Part shown: piece after piece, positions 17,968-25,306 of the stretch
Layout of the letters: each line of letters opens with the position of its first letter
How positions within the stretch are numbered: the stretch's first letter is position 1
NCBI GenBank assembly: GCA_028703175.1
Contig: JAQVNJ010000075.1
Span: 1-29,803 of the forward strand
Length of the DNA stretch: 29,803 nt
From: JAAYCB01 sp012744395
GTDB taxonomy: Bacteria; Planctomycetota; Planctomycetia; Pirellulales; Thermoguttaceae
Reading direction: 5' to 3'
Notes under the pieces: generated by a model
What the model was told of the DNA's origin: nothing
The model's database searches: none
Seen by the model: the letters and a program-made list of their open reading frames with translations, nothing else
Program-made: the position numbers and the translations under genes

Positions 17968-18770
17968 CGCAGCCGCCTTGGCGACGCACGCTTTGCTGTC
18001 TTCGTCTTTCCGCTTTCCGCTTTCCGCTTTCCGCTTTCCGCTTTCACTTCCCCCCGCGTCGAGACGACAATCTCCCGCAAGGGCATCTCCTTGCCGGAGA
18101 CTTCGATCGCCGCCCGGGCGAGTCGCACGAGGCCCGTGCAGCAGGGGACTTCCATCCGCGCGACCGAGAGGCTCTTCACGTCGGACTGGCGGAGAATCGC
18201 CGCGAGCTTCTCGAGATGCCGCTGGGCGTTGTCGAGTTTTGGGCAGGCGATGGCCACCGTCTTCTCCATCAGCAGCCGCTCATGGAAATCGGCCATGGCA
18301 AACGCCGCGCATTGGGCCGCGAGTAGCAGGTCGGCTCCTTGAAGGAAGGCTGCCGATTCGGGCAGCAGGGCAAGCTGGATCGGCCAGTTGCGGAGTGCGG
18401 AATGCGGTAAGGACGCACCGCCCGGCGCGACCGGTTCGGATGCCGGCTGGGCCAGCACGTTGAGCCGGAGATCACGCGGCGCCGCGCCGGGACAGCCGCC
18501 GCCGGAATGGTCGCAGAGGGGCGCCGGCTGAGATGCCCCAAGCTGTCGGGCGGCGGCCTCGTCGAAATCCGCGGCGTCGCGCTCGATGATCGTGATTGCC
18601 CCCCGGGGGCAGTGGCCCAGGCAGACGCCGAGCCCGTCGCAATAGACGTCGGAGACCAGCTTCGCCTTGCCGCCGACGATGCGGATCGCCCCCTCGGCGC
18701 AGGAAAGGACGCACTGGCCGCAACCGTCGCATTTCTCTTCGTCGATCTGGATAATCTTCCGCACCGGCAT
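17928..18770 (-). CDS. 4Fe-4S ferredoxin-domain protein with repeat-altered C-terminus
   Basis: A 280-residue protein, ATG start. The N-terminal ferredoxin domain has one full cluster motif (C14, C17, C20, C24). The second has three cysteines (C44, C50, C54), with Leu47 in place of the usual second Cys. This CDGLGxCLGxCP form recurs in a family of uncharacterised Fe-S proteins. The C-terminal part has further cysteines (CDHSGGGCPG, AAQCA, IACPKLDN, VPCCTGL), suggesting another metal or redox site. A role in electron transfer is likely; the partner is unknown. It starts 16 bases after the alpha/beta-hydrolase-fold gene, same operon. From about residue 245 the sequence is translated heptamer repeat (KAESGKRKAESGK), then a basic tail overlapping the antitoxin remnant. 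The original end has probably been lost. Confidence 0.8.
   Translation of the reverse strand: MPVRKIIQIDEEKCDGCGQCVLSCAEGAIRIVGGKAKLVSDVYCDGLGVCLGHCPRGAITIIERDAADFDEAAARQLGASQPAPLCDHSGGGCPGAAPRDLRLNVLAQPASEPVAPGGASLPHSALRNWPIQLALLPESAAFLQGADLLLAAQCAAFAMADFHERLLMEKTVAIACPKLDNAQRHLEKLAAILRQSDVKSLSVARMEVPCCTGLVRLARAAIEVSGKEMPLREIVVSTRGEVKAESGKRKAESGKTKTAKRASPRRLRCGKSASAIMSAW
18006..18047. repeat. Perfect 7-base tandem repeat (ctttccg x5) inside a gene end
   Basis: Five identical copies of ctttccg at 18006-18040, with degenerate units on both sides (ctttcac at 18041-18047). Because the unit is not a multiple of three, gain or loss of one copy would change the reading frame of the Fe-S protein tail. 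Confidence 0.9.
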
Positions 18771-18786
18771 GGTCGGCTGGCAGCTC

Positions 18787-19947
18787 CTACTGGTGCTTCA
18801 TCCAGCCCGCATTCGTCTCCCCCTTGATCACGCGCTCTTCGATGAAGCGGCAGATCATCGCGGAAAGATTCAGGGGCGGCAGATTGAGCAGTTTTTCCGC
18901 CTGGAGCGTGGTATCGAAGGCCAGCCGCAAGACGGTGCGGTCGATTAGCGCCTCGGGCTGAGGCCGGTTCAAGACCATCTTCCCCTCGATCCGTTCCGCA
19001 TCGCGAGCCTTCTCCGAAACGCCCTGGCCGACGAGGATCATCGCCGAGAGACGATCGCGGACGGGGGAGAGGCCCTTGGCGTTCAAGACAGCGGCCGTGT
19101 CCAACCCGGGGTGGGACCATCGCGGAGAAATCAACACCAGGGCCTTCACGTCCTGGCTCTGCTTGATGCCCGCATGTTCGTAGTTCGGCAGCGACCAATC
19201 GTAAGCCGACCAGACCATGGCAACGGCCGCGCCCATTTCCGAGCCGACGATCACCAGCTTGTTGAGGTTCAGTTCTTCTGAATTGTTCTTGTTCAGAAGA
19301 AAACTGCGCAGGGCGGCCATATCGAGCGCGGCGATTTCGGCAAACTCGGTTCCCCGGAATTTCGCCGCATCGAGCTTCACTTCACGGGGCTTCCCCCGGT
19401 AGACCTCGATCTTTCGCGTGCTCTCTCCGTGGCCCCTCAGGTCCGGCACGAGGACCGCGCACCCCAACTGCTGCAATTGTGGGGCCAGCGTGGCAAACTC
19501 CCGCCGGCTCGATTTCCAGTTGTGCAGAAGGAGAACAGGCACCGACTCCTTCCCCTTGGTACCGGGATAGAAGGTTGCACAGAGGGTGACGCCGTCGCGG
19601 GTGATCAGGTCGCCGCCGGAAATCTCTTCCGGCGGAGGAATCTTCTCGGCCTTCCGCCCAGCCGGCGGGCGGGCGGGGCTGGGCGCTGGCGGCTGGGGCT
19701 TTGCCTGCGGTTTGGCGGCTGGCTTGGCCTGCGGCTGCCGGCCCGCCGGTTGCGCTTGGGCCGGTGCGGCCGCCCTCGCCGGGGAACGCCGCGCCGATGG
19801 CTGCTGGGGATTGGCTCCCGCCTCAAGATGGGGCAAGCCGACGAGAAACCACGCCAGCAGGCCCGCAAGCCAGCCGGCGGCTAACCACGGCCAGCGCCGA
19901 GGAGGGAAGGGACCGAAAACCATCGTCTGAGCAGCATTCGAGGGCAT
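18787..19947 (-). CDS. Membrane-anchored alpha/beta-hydrolase-fold protein lacking the catalytic Ser
   Basis: A 386-residue protein. Residues about 20-38 (WLAAGWLAGLLAWFLVGLP) form a signal anchor. A Pro/Ala/Lys/Gln-rich linker follows to about residue 105, with PQAKPAAKPQAKPQPP. Then comes an alpha/beta-hydrolase domain with LLLHNWKSSRREF, LVPDLRGHGES and the elbow VIVGSEMGA. In the usual GxSxG the middle residue is the nucleophile Ser; here the pattern is G-S-E-M-G, with Glu237 at that place and Ser236 one position early, so it is probably not a normal hydrolase. The ATG at 19947 is preferred (AAAGGCGG 7 bases upstream) over a TTG at 19971. A good promoter match lies about 75 bases upstream. 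It heads a two-gene operon with the Fe-S protein. A binding or scaffold role is possible; nothing in sequence proves it. Confidence 0.75.
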   Translation of the reverse strand: MPSNAAQTMVFGPFPPRRWPWLAAGWLAGLLAWFLVGLPHLEAGANPQQPSARRSPARAAAPAQAQPAGRQPQAKPAAKPQAKPQPPAPSPARPPAGRKAEKIPPPEEISGGDLITRDGVTLCATFYPGTKGKESVPVLLLHNWKSSRREFATLAPQLQQLGCAVLVPDLRGHGESTRKIEVYRGKPREVKLDAAKFRGTEFAEIAALDMAALRSFLLNKNNSEELNLNKLVIVGSEMGAAVAMVWSAYDWSLPNYEHAGIKQSQDVKALVLISPRWSHPGLDTAAVLNAKGLSPVRDRLSAMILVGQGVSEKARDAERIEGKMVLNRPQPEALIDRTVLRLAFDTTLQAEKLLNLPPLNLSAMICRFIEERVIKGETNAGWMKHQ

Positions 19948-20020
19948 CTCGCAACCGCCTTTCCGCGTCAAATCATGTCGATAGCCGTCAGCAGCGGCAG
20001 GGCCACGCCTATATCTCTAA

Positions 20021-20049
20021 ATCCTATAACGAGTTACGTCGCACGTCAA
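20021..20049 (-). promoter_or_regulatory. Sigma-70-type promoter upstream of the hydrolase-fold / Fe-S operon
   Basis: On the minus strand, TTGACG (five of six to consensus) is followed after exactly 17 bases by TAGGAT (four of six), in a locally AT-rich stretch. The predicted transcript start is near 20014, giving a leader of about 65 bases. The rest of the gap 19948-20325 holds two REP-like palindromes and a smaller hairpin (gcaggcgacctgc, 20143-20155), and no gene. Confidence 0.45.
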
Positions 20050-20191
20050 CGGAATAAACGGCTCGCCGGCAGAGGGCGCAAATTGCTGCGCTGCCATGGT
20101 TTCCGGAAAACCAATGATCGGCGGTCGGCAACAAGAGCCCGAGGCAGGCGACCTGCCGCAGGCAAGAAACGGGACCCTGAACGCTTCCTCT

Positions 20192-20216
20192 GGTTCCCAA
20201 GCTCCAGCTTGGGAAC
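20192..20216. repeat. REP-like palindrome, near-perfect copy
   Basis: Arms ggttcccaag and cttgggaac around ctccag. It lies between the 3' end of the lipoprotein gene and the promoter of the next gene on the same strand. Confidence 0.8.
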
Positions 20217-20271
20217 ATCGCCATCCCTAAGCCAAAAAATAAGGGGCCCCCGAACGCTGCGCCGTTCCGCT

Positions 20272-20297
20272 GGTTCCCAATCACTCGCCTGGGAACG
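20272..20297. repeat. REP-like palindrome, divergent copy
   Basis: Arms ggttccca and tgggaacgcg around a changed centre (atcactcgcc). It lies 55 bases from the near-perfect copy and just beyond the end of the lipoprotein gene. Confidence 0.65.
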
Positions 20298-20325
20298 CGG
20301 CGGCGCCTTCATGAGCCGATCTGGG

Positions 20326-20976
20326 CTAGTGCATATAGGCGGCGTCGGCGGCGAAATACGCTCGAGGATCGTGAGCGTAGAAGTGCCTGGCGATCTGGTC
20401 GGCCAGCACGCCGACGAACTCGCGCCGGAAGGCGATTTCCTGCACGTCGGACGTGGATTTCGCCGAGTTCGGCGGATGGATCGATTGCGGCAGCGGTTTG
20501 TCCACCAGCAGGTCGCCGGTCTGGCAGTCGTAGACCTTCATCACGATATTCGCCTTGCCCTGGTAGAGCGTCTGGCCTTGATAGATGCTGAATTGCTCGA
20601 CTTCGATTCCCAGCACCCGGTCGGCCTTCAGTGCGCGGCCGACTTCGAGATACTCATCCCAATCGTTGTTGTCCATCCACTGGTCAACCTCGCGCTGGTT
20701 GACCATTCTGATCTTGGGGACGTTGCTTTTCAGAAGACTCGCCACCTTCTGGGAGAGTTCCTTGGGAACCGTGGGAAAATTGTAGATGTCGGTCCCGCGG
20801 CAGACGACGGCAACGTTCTGGTCTTTCAGGCATTTGTATTCCGCGGGGATGTTCGGCCCCTTGAGCAGCCACATCGCCGTGGCCAATCCGCTCGTGCAAC
20901 CGGCAAGCGCCAACACGGCGAGGACTGTTGCGGCCAGGAATACTCTCGCGGGTCGAAAAGCGAACCGATCGTCCAT
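20326..20976 (-). CDS. Lipoprotein of unknown function
   Basis: A 216-residue protein with a lipoprotein signal peptide: a basic N-terminus, a hydrophobic stretch from about 12, and lipobox LALAGC with Cys27 as the lipidated residue. The mature part reads like a small alpha/beta domain: NVAVVCRGTDIYNFPTVPKEL, then KIRMVNQREVDQWM, then GRALKADRVLGIEVEQFS and KVYDCQTGDLLVDKPLP. The pattern of one strand naming a value, a residue testing resources and a VYDxxTG strand is reminiscent of CsgG/LPP20-like lipoproteins, but I do not assign the family. Of two close ATGs, that at 20976 is chosen because GAGG is 6 bases before it. No partner genes are evident. It is followed by the REP-like palindromes. 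Confidence 0.75.
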   Translation of the reverse strand: MDDRFAFRPARVFLAATVLAVLALAGCTSGLATAMWLLKGPNIPAEYKCLKDQNVAVVCRGTDIYNFPTVPKELSQKVASLLKSNVPKIRMVNQREVDQWMDNNDWDEYLEVGRALKADRVLGIEVEQFSIYQGQTLYQGKANIVMKVYDCQTGDLLVDKPLPQSIHPPNSAKSTSDVQEIAFRREFVGVLADQIARHFYAHDPRAYFAADAAYMH

Positions 20977-21477
20977 GATCATCCTCGCGGCGCGTTCACT
21001 CCAATTGAATCCGAACCGTCCAATCGATCACCGTGCAGGGGCAATCCCGGCTGCCGCTGTCTCCCCTAGCCGGAGGATTCCGGGCTCAGGCAATGGCTAG
21101 CGGCACGAGCTGCGCCAGCGCACTTGCCGCCGCCAGGATTCGGCCGCTCTCGGGACGGCATACCGCAATCGATCGGGGAAAAGGGTTCATGCGGAACCGA
21201 TCAACGGTCGGGGGAGGATAGCCGGAAGCGCGCCTGGCGACAAGGTCGATTCCAACCCGCAGCCAGCGGCCAGCGTGCAGACCCGCCCGCCTGACGCCAG
21301 CCAGGCCACCCTGAGGCAATGGCCATCACAGTCAACCGAATTAGGGAAGATGCGTGGCAGCCATAGCGTCCGGCAGCAGAAGTCGGTTTGCCAGGTTGAG
21401 GAAATCCAGGCTGACGGCGCAAAACAGCAGGTATTGACGGAAAAGGGAAGAACGGAAAGGGAGCAGACGCAGTTATT
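20977..21477. other. 500 bases without a recognisable gene
   Basis: Upstream of the lipoprotein gene and downstream of a transposase remnant. Open frames here have no family motif, ribosome-binding site or coherent codon bias. The promoter of the lipoprotein gene should be within the first 100 or so bases, but no clear hexamer pair was found. Confidence 0.5.
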
Positions 21478-21790
21478 GGGTAAGATGCATGGACTGGAAT
21501 GTCCTGCGCGTTCGTTTCAACCGCGCCGCGACGACGCAGGGGGGATCGCAGTCCCGGTTGCCCCGCTGTCTGCTCCGTTCAAACCGTGCTACCCTGCGCT
21601 GTGAGCCGCGCCGACACAGCGGCCAGTGGCCTCAAGCTCCGCTTCCCTCTCAGGGTTATTGACGTACTTCGTTCAGCCGCGCGGTTCCGGCAACGGCCAA
21701 TCGCAGATCATAGACTCTCTCCGCGCGCAAGATCTGCATCCGTCCCACGCCACGGTGAAGAAGGTGGAACACGCTGCCCGCGTGCAACTC
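21478..21790 (-). pseudogene. Decayed REP-associated tyrosine transposase (RAYT, IS200-like), copy A
   Basis: Read on the minus strand, positions about 21772-21732 give VFHLLHRGVGRMQ, matching the N-terminal YHVxxRGxxR segment of RAYT transposases. Positions 21702-21640 give DWPLPEPRG, a stop, then TKYVNNPEREAELEATGRC. This matches the family's C-terminal W-P-x-P-R-x-W-x-x-x-V-N-x-P-x-x-E-A-E-L-E-A-x-R-R pattern, with the stop (TGA, 21675-21673) standing at the conserved Trp (TGG). The middle of the protein, including the HUH motif and catalytic Tyr, is missing; only about 10-20 codons separate the two parts. A second stop and frameshifts follow. The segment 21478-21667 recurs at 24365-24555. 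It begins about 20 bases after the isomerase stop codon. Confidence 0.65.
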
Positions 21791-21811
21791 TTGCTCCGTC
21801 CCTCGTTGCAC

Positions 21812-22705
21812 TTACCGCTGGCCGCCTATTTGGCCGCAAAGTTGTCGCCACCCTTCCATTGAGTGTTTCAGGTTCTCGCGACTGTCGCCGCGGATCGCGT
21901 AACATTGCAGCCCGATCGGCCCCATGTAGCCCAATCGCTTGAGAATCCGCAACACGCGGCCGACGTCGAAACTGCCTCGATCGAGTGTCTGGATCAGCCG
22001 GTTCCAAGGCATCCGGTTCGTGTCACCGCCGTCGGCCCCATTGATGCTGACAGCAAACAGATAGGGCATTGCCTCGGCCAACCGTCGCTCAAGGTTCTCC
22101 TCGTTGTCGACCTTCAAGAAGTGGCATAAGTTGAACGTGGCGCCAACGTTTTTGCGGTCTACCTTCTTTGCCAGCCGCACCGAGTCTTCCACTCGAGCGA
22201 CGTAGAAGCCGGCGTGCGGATAGAGCGCAACCCTCAGGCCCGCCCCCTCAGCCATGTCGGCAATCTCGCGCAGAATCGTTACGGCCCGGTCGTCCGATTC
22301 CGTCGAGGACGGTCTTCCGCCCAGAATGTAGACCCAAATCAACGTGTCGCGGCCCTTCAGTTGTCGGATGGCCGTTTTGAGGCCGGGGTCGTACGGCGAT
22401 TTCCCCCGGTCGACGTCGGCGCCGACATAGACGCTAAACATCTTCAGCCCTTGGGCATCGAGCGCCTTGAGCATTTCTGGGATCTGTTGGGTACCGGTAT
22501 AGCCGATGCCGGAATAACCAAGCTCCTTGAGCATTTTCGCCTGTTCTTCCAACGGAACATGCTGCTCGCGGCCCGTGCCGTTATCGAAGGCGAAGAACGG
22601 ACTGGCCAGTCCTGATTCGGCATCGTCCGCAGCCCATGCGGATACAGCCGCGAGCACGCCCAACGCAAGACCGGCCAAAAAATCGCGAATCATGGACAAA
22701 CGCAT
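21812..22705 (-). CDS. Secreted sugar phosphate isomerase/epimerase-like TIM-barrel protein
   Basis: A 297-residue protein with a signal peptide (about 5-25, ending AVSAWA). The mature part fits the xylose-isomerase-like TIM-barrel family (AP endonuclease 2 superfamily): QAKMLKELGYSGIGYTG, then LKMFSVYVGADVD, AGLRVALYPHAGFYVARVEDS with a probable metal-binding His, VGATFNLCHFLKVD with a further His, and a final strand GPIGLQCYAIRGD. The ATG at 22705 has AGGAG 6 bases upstream. It starts 30 bases after the stop of the Gfo/Idh/MocA gene, so the two are co-transcribed; this pairing is common in planctomycetes and usually tied to sugar modification or breakdown, with substrates mostly unknown. 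Copies of a decayed transposase lie on both sides of the pair. Confidence 0.82.
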   Translation of the reverse strand: MRLSMIRDFLAGLALGVLAAVSAWAADDAESGLASPFFAFDNGTGREQHVPLEEQAKMLKELGYSGIGYTGTQQIPEMLKALDAQGLKMFSVYVGADVDRGKSPYDPGLKTAIRQLKGRDTLIWVYILGGRPSSTESDDRAVTILREIADMAEGAGLRVALYPHAGFYVARVEDSVRLAKKVDRKNVGATFNLCHFLKVDNEENLERRLAEAMPYLFAVSINGADGGDTNRMPWNRLIQTLDRGSFDVGRVLRILKRLGYMGPIGLQCYAIRGDSRENLKHSMEGWRQLCGQIGGQR

Positions 22706-22735
22706 AACCGGCTCCTCTTGATGGATCTAGTGGCG

Positions 22736-24079
22736 CTATGCTTCCAGCGACCATGGGCTGCGGCCGGGCGGCAGCGACAACAGCCTGTTTGCCTCATCGT
22801 CACCGGGGAAGTGCTCCTTCTGCGGGTCCCACTTCAAGGGGCGGCCCAACTGAATGGCAATCTGGCCCAAGTGTCCCAATGAGGTGGTGCGATGTCCGAC
22901 TTCGGCGTCTTCCAGCGTCTGGCCGCGTGTTTGCACCGCGTCGAGGAAGTCGCGTTTCTCGTGCATCAACGGGAAGTGCTGCTCGTCAGGGCCGATCTTC
23001 GAGTCCAACAGCCCCCTGGGTTCGGCTTCCAGCGGCACGCCGCCAAAATTGGCCTGAATCCATCCCGCTTCGCCCTCAAATCGCGTGTGGGGGGCACTCG
23101 TATCCGTCTTGCAGATCAATCGTACTCCGTCGGCGTAGGTGCAGATGAACTCAAACTCGTAACATACGTCCCAGAGGCTGCCGGGCGGCGGATACTTGCC
23201 GCGGCCTTCTACGGCCACGGGTCCGGTGCGGTCGGTGTTGTTGCCCCACTGGGCGATGTCATTCAGATGCGTAGTCCAGTTGAGGATCATGCCGTCGCAG
23301 TAATCGCGGATATTCATCCAGCCAGGCCGTTCGTAGCCCTGAATCTGATGCACTCGCTGTTCGGTGTATGGCTTCACCGGCGCCGGTCCCAGCCAAAAAT
23401 CGTAGTCGAGCTCTTCGGGCACCGGCATCTTCACAAACGGCGGCGAGGTGGAACTGCCTATCGGCACCGTGGTGCGGATCGTGTGCAACTTGCCGATCCG
23501 CCCGTTACGCACCAACTCCACCGCCCGGTGAAACTGCTTGATCGAACGAAACTCGCTGTCCGTGCGAAAGATTGTCTTGTGTCTGGCGACCAGATCACTC
23601 AGCAGACGGCCTTCGGCGATGCTCCGCGTCAGCGGCTTCTCGCAGGAAACGTCCTTGCCCGCTTTTACCGCCGCGACCGACATCGGCACGTGCCAATGGT
23701 CGGGCGTGCTGATCATGACCGCGTCAATGTCTTTCCGCCCGAGCACCTCGCGGAAATCGGCGTAACGCGGACACTTCGGAACCTTGGGACAACGGTTCTT
23801 CTTCTCGCCGTAATACGATGCGGTTCGTTCCTCGGTCACTTCCAGCCGCCATCGATCGGCGTCGCACAATGCAACCACCTCGCAATCCGATTGGCTGGTG
23901 AAGAACGGCAGGTTGTAGGCGATCGCCTGGCGGCCCAGCCCAATCATGCCCAGGGTGGTCCGGTTGCTCGGGGCGACGTTGCCGTCAGCGCCGAGGGCCC
24001 GTGCCGGGATGATGGCTGGCGTTGCGCACGTTGCCGCAACTCGCAAGAACTGGCGACGATCCATCCGGTTGGTGGTCAT
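22736..24079 (-). CDS. Gfo/Idh/MocA family oxidoreductase, Tat-exported
   Basis: A 447-residue NAD(P)-dependent oxidoreductase of unknown sugar substrate. The N-terminus has a twin-arginine signal (DRRQFLRVAA at 7-16, then a short hydrophobic stretch to ARALG). The Rossmann fold begins at LGMIGLGRQA (Gly44, 47, 49). The family motif EKPL gives catalytic-type Lys148. STPDHWH and the later NWTTHLNDIAQWG, typical of the second domain, are present. The ATG at 24079 has AAGGAG 7-8 bases before it. It is the first gene of a two-gene operon with the TIM-barrel isomerase-like protein. Export of the folded, cofactor-loaded enzyme by Tat fits its family in planctomycetes. Confidence 0.9.
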   Translation of the reverse strand: MTTNRMDRRQFLRVAATCATPAIIPARALGADGNVAPSNRTTLGMIGLGRQAIAYNLPFFTSQSDCEVVALCDADRWRLEVTEERTASYYGEKKNRCPKVPKCPRYADFREVLGRKDIDAVMISTPDHWHVPMSVAAVKAGKDVSCEKPLTRSIAEGRLLSDLVARHKTIFRTDSEFRSIKQFHRAVELVRNGRIGKLHTIRTTVPIGSSTSPPFVKMPVPEELDYDFWLGPAPVKPYTEQRVHQIQGYERPGWMNIRDYCDGMILNWTTHLNDIAQWGNNTDRTGPVAVEGRGKYPPPGSLWDVCYEFEFICTYADGVRLICKTDTSAPHTRFEGEAGWIQANFGGVPLEAEPRGLLDSKIGPDEQHFPLMHEKRDFLDAVQTRGQTLEDAEVGHRTTSLGHLGQIAIQLGRPLKWDPQKEHFPGDDEANRLLSLPPGRSPWSLEA

Positions 24080-24364
24080 GGATTGTTCTCCTTGGATTTA
24101 TGGATTCTGTGTGATGGTTCAGCGCATCCTCACCCTTGTCATGGCCTCCAGGCCTCCATGACAGTCGCCTGACGAAACCCAGCTTCGTTACCGGACAGGC
24201 CCCAGTCAAGCCCGCCCGATCCAGTCTCTTGGCGGCCATGCTGGAGGCAGCAGCCGTCACGTTGAAATACGTCCGCAACCACGGCTGCCATGACCGCGGG
24301 CACGAAGCCCGGCGGCCCTTGCCGTGCGAGTTTGGGTGAACTGAAGGCGACGGGCCCACAGAGT
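24080..24364. other. Non-coding stretch upstream of the oxidoreductase gene
   Basis: No gene was recognised. It contains a tandem ggcctcca pair inside tcatgg...ccatga (24138-24161), a possible small hairpin or operator about 60 bases upstream of the oxidoreductase start. Nothing else stands out before the transposase remnant that begins at 24365. Confidence 0.4.
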
Positions 24365-24555
24365 GGGTACGATGCAGGGACTGGCATGTCGTGCGGGTTC
24401 TTTTCGTGGGCGCCGCGACGACGCAGGGGCGATCGCAGTCCGGGTTGCAGCGCTGTCTGCTCCGTTCAAGCCGTGCTGCCCTGCGCGGTGAGCCGTAGCC
24501 CGCGCAGCGGCCAATGGCCTCAAGCTCCGCTTCCGTCTGAGGGTCGTTGTATTCC
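24365..24555 (-). pseudogene. RAYT transposase C-terminal remnant, copy B
   Basis: About 190 bases clearly similar to copy A (21478-21667) and in the same orientation. On the minus strand the first part reads EEYNDPQTEAELEAIGRCAGYGSP, close to the RAYT pattern VNxPQTEAELEAxRRxxxRGxPFG. A second frame later gives SSRRPRKEP, like the family's LRPRGRPRKE end, so a frameshift separates the two. The N-terminal half is absent. Together with copy A it brackets the oxidoreductase/isomerase pair. Confidence 0.62.
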
Positions 24556-24645
24556 TCCCGCCGGCGGCGAATTCGGCCGGATTGAGCGCGCCGGCGCTGT
24601 CGCCCCCGGGGAAGCTCGGGCGCCCGTTTCGGTAGCAGCTGCCAG

Positions 24646-25146
24646 CTACGAAAATCGCAGCATCTCTGGCGCGACGCCCGGCGGCAGAAGCGAGACGCCG
24701 CCGCCGCTGGCGGCGGCTCGCAGCGCCGCGACGGCCTTTGCCAGCATCTCGTCATGGTCGAAGGCAAGCGGCGGCAGATTCGTGAGCGGGAACCAGGCGG
24801 CCCGGGCCGCATCGTCGCCGGCGCGGAGCTGGACCCGGTCCGCATCGACGATGGTCCAATAGGCGACCGTCACGACCCAACCGCGCGGGTCGCGGCCCGG
24901 CTTGCCGAAGGCGTGGAATTGGTTCAGGGGCAAATCGCCCAGCCCCGCCTCTTCCCGCAGCTCACGCCCGGCGGCCTCGTGAAGGTCTTCCCCTTCATTG
25001 ACAAAACCGCCCGGGATGGCCCATGAACCCTCGAAGGGAGCCGTCTTGCGCTGGATCAACAGGACGTTGAGCGTGTCGCCGCCAATTCCGAAAACCACAC
25101 AGTCGGCAGTCAGCCCGGGACGGGGGAAGCGATAGGTGTAAGGCAT
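24646..25146 (-). CDS. Nudix hydrolase, probably dinucleotide or ADP-ribose type
   Basis: A 166-residue protein with a complete Nudix box at 47-69 (Gly47, Glu53, Arg61-Glu62, Glu65-Glu66, Gly68), so catalytic residues are intact. The start PYTYRFPRPGLTADCVVFG and the IQRKTAPFEGSWAIPGGFV segment are like ADP-ribose pyrophosphatases and the Nudix part of the NAD regulator NrtR. There is no C-terminal winged helix, so it is a hydrolase rather than NrtR. Position just downstream of the nadE-pncB cluster suggests a role in NAD turnover (inference). No ribosome-binding site precedes the ATG; instead a gggttca heptamer array begins six bases upstream, so translation may be leaderless or poor. Confidence 0.82.
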   Translation of the reverse strand: MPYTYRFPRPGLTADCVVFGIGGDTLNVLLIQRKTAPFEGSWAIPGGFVNEGEDLHEAAGRELREEAGLGDLPLNQFHAFGKPGRDPRGWVVTVAYWTIVDADRVQLRAGDDAARAAWFPLTNLPPLAFDHDEMLAKAVAALRAAASGGGVSLLPPGVAPEMLRFS

Positions 25147-25152
25147 GGAGGA

Positions 25153-25245
25153 GGGTTCAGGGTTCAGGGTTCACTTCATCAGCTCGTTCCCAAGCTCCGG
25201 CTTGGGAACGCATGAATCCGGTTCCCAGGCTGGAGCTTGGGAACC
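25153..25245. repeat. Composite repeat: three gggttca heptamers plus two REP-like palindromes
   Basis: Three perfect gggttca units (25153-25173), then a palindrome with 10-base arms cgttcccaag/cttgggaacg (25185-25210), then a second (25220-25245, ggttccca.../...tgggaacc) nine bases later. The same order recurs at 29724-29803. It lies between the Nudix start and the end of nadE. Confidence 0.85.
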
Positions 25246-25257
25246 AGGAGGTGCGAT

Positions 25258-25292
25258 TTGGACCTTGGAATTTGGACCTTGGAACTTGGAAC
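25258..25292. repeat. Five ttggacc/ttggaac heptamers at the 3' end of nadE
   Basis: Units ttggacc, ttggaat, ttggacc, ttggaac, ttggaac in perfect phase, with two looser units (ttgagcc, ttccacc) carrying the phase exactly to the nadE stop codon at 25307. Confidence 0.85.
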
Positions 25293-25306
25293 TTGAGCCT
25301 TCCACC

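Noticed and set aside
18006..18047. CRISPR array
   Set aside because: The units are contiguous 7-mers without spacers, unlike CRISPR repeats, and no cas gene is present.
24136..24339. Plus-strand frame of 67 residues between the oxidoreductase gene and the transposase remnant
   Set aside because: No ribosome-binding site, no recognisable domain, and it runs through the probable promoter region of the minus-strand operon.
24646..25146. Nudix gene as the NAD regulator NrtR
   Set aside because: It has an intact catalytic Nudix box and lacks the C-terminal winged-helix DNA-binding domain of NrtR.
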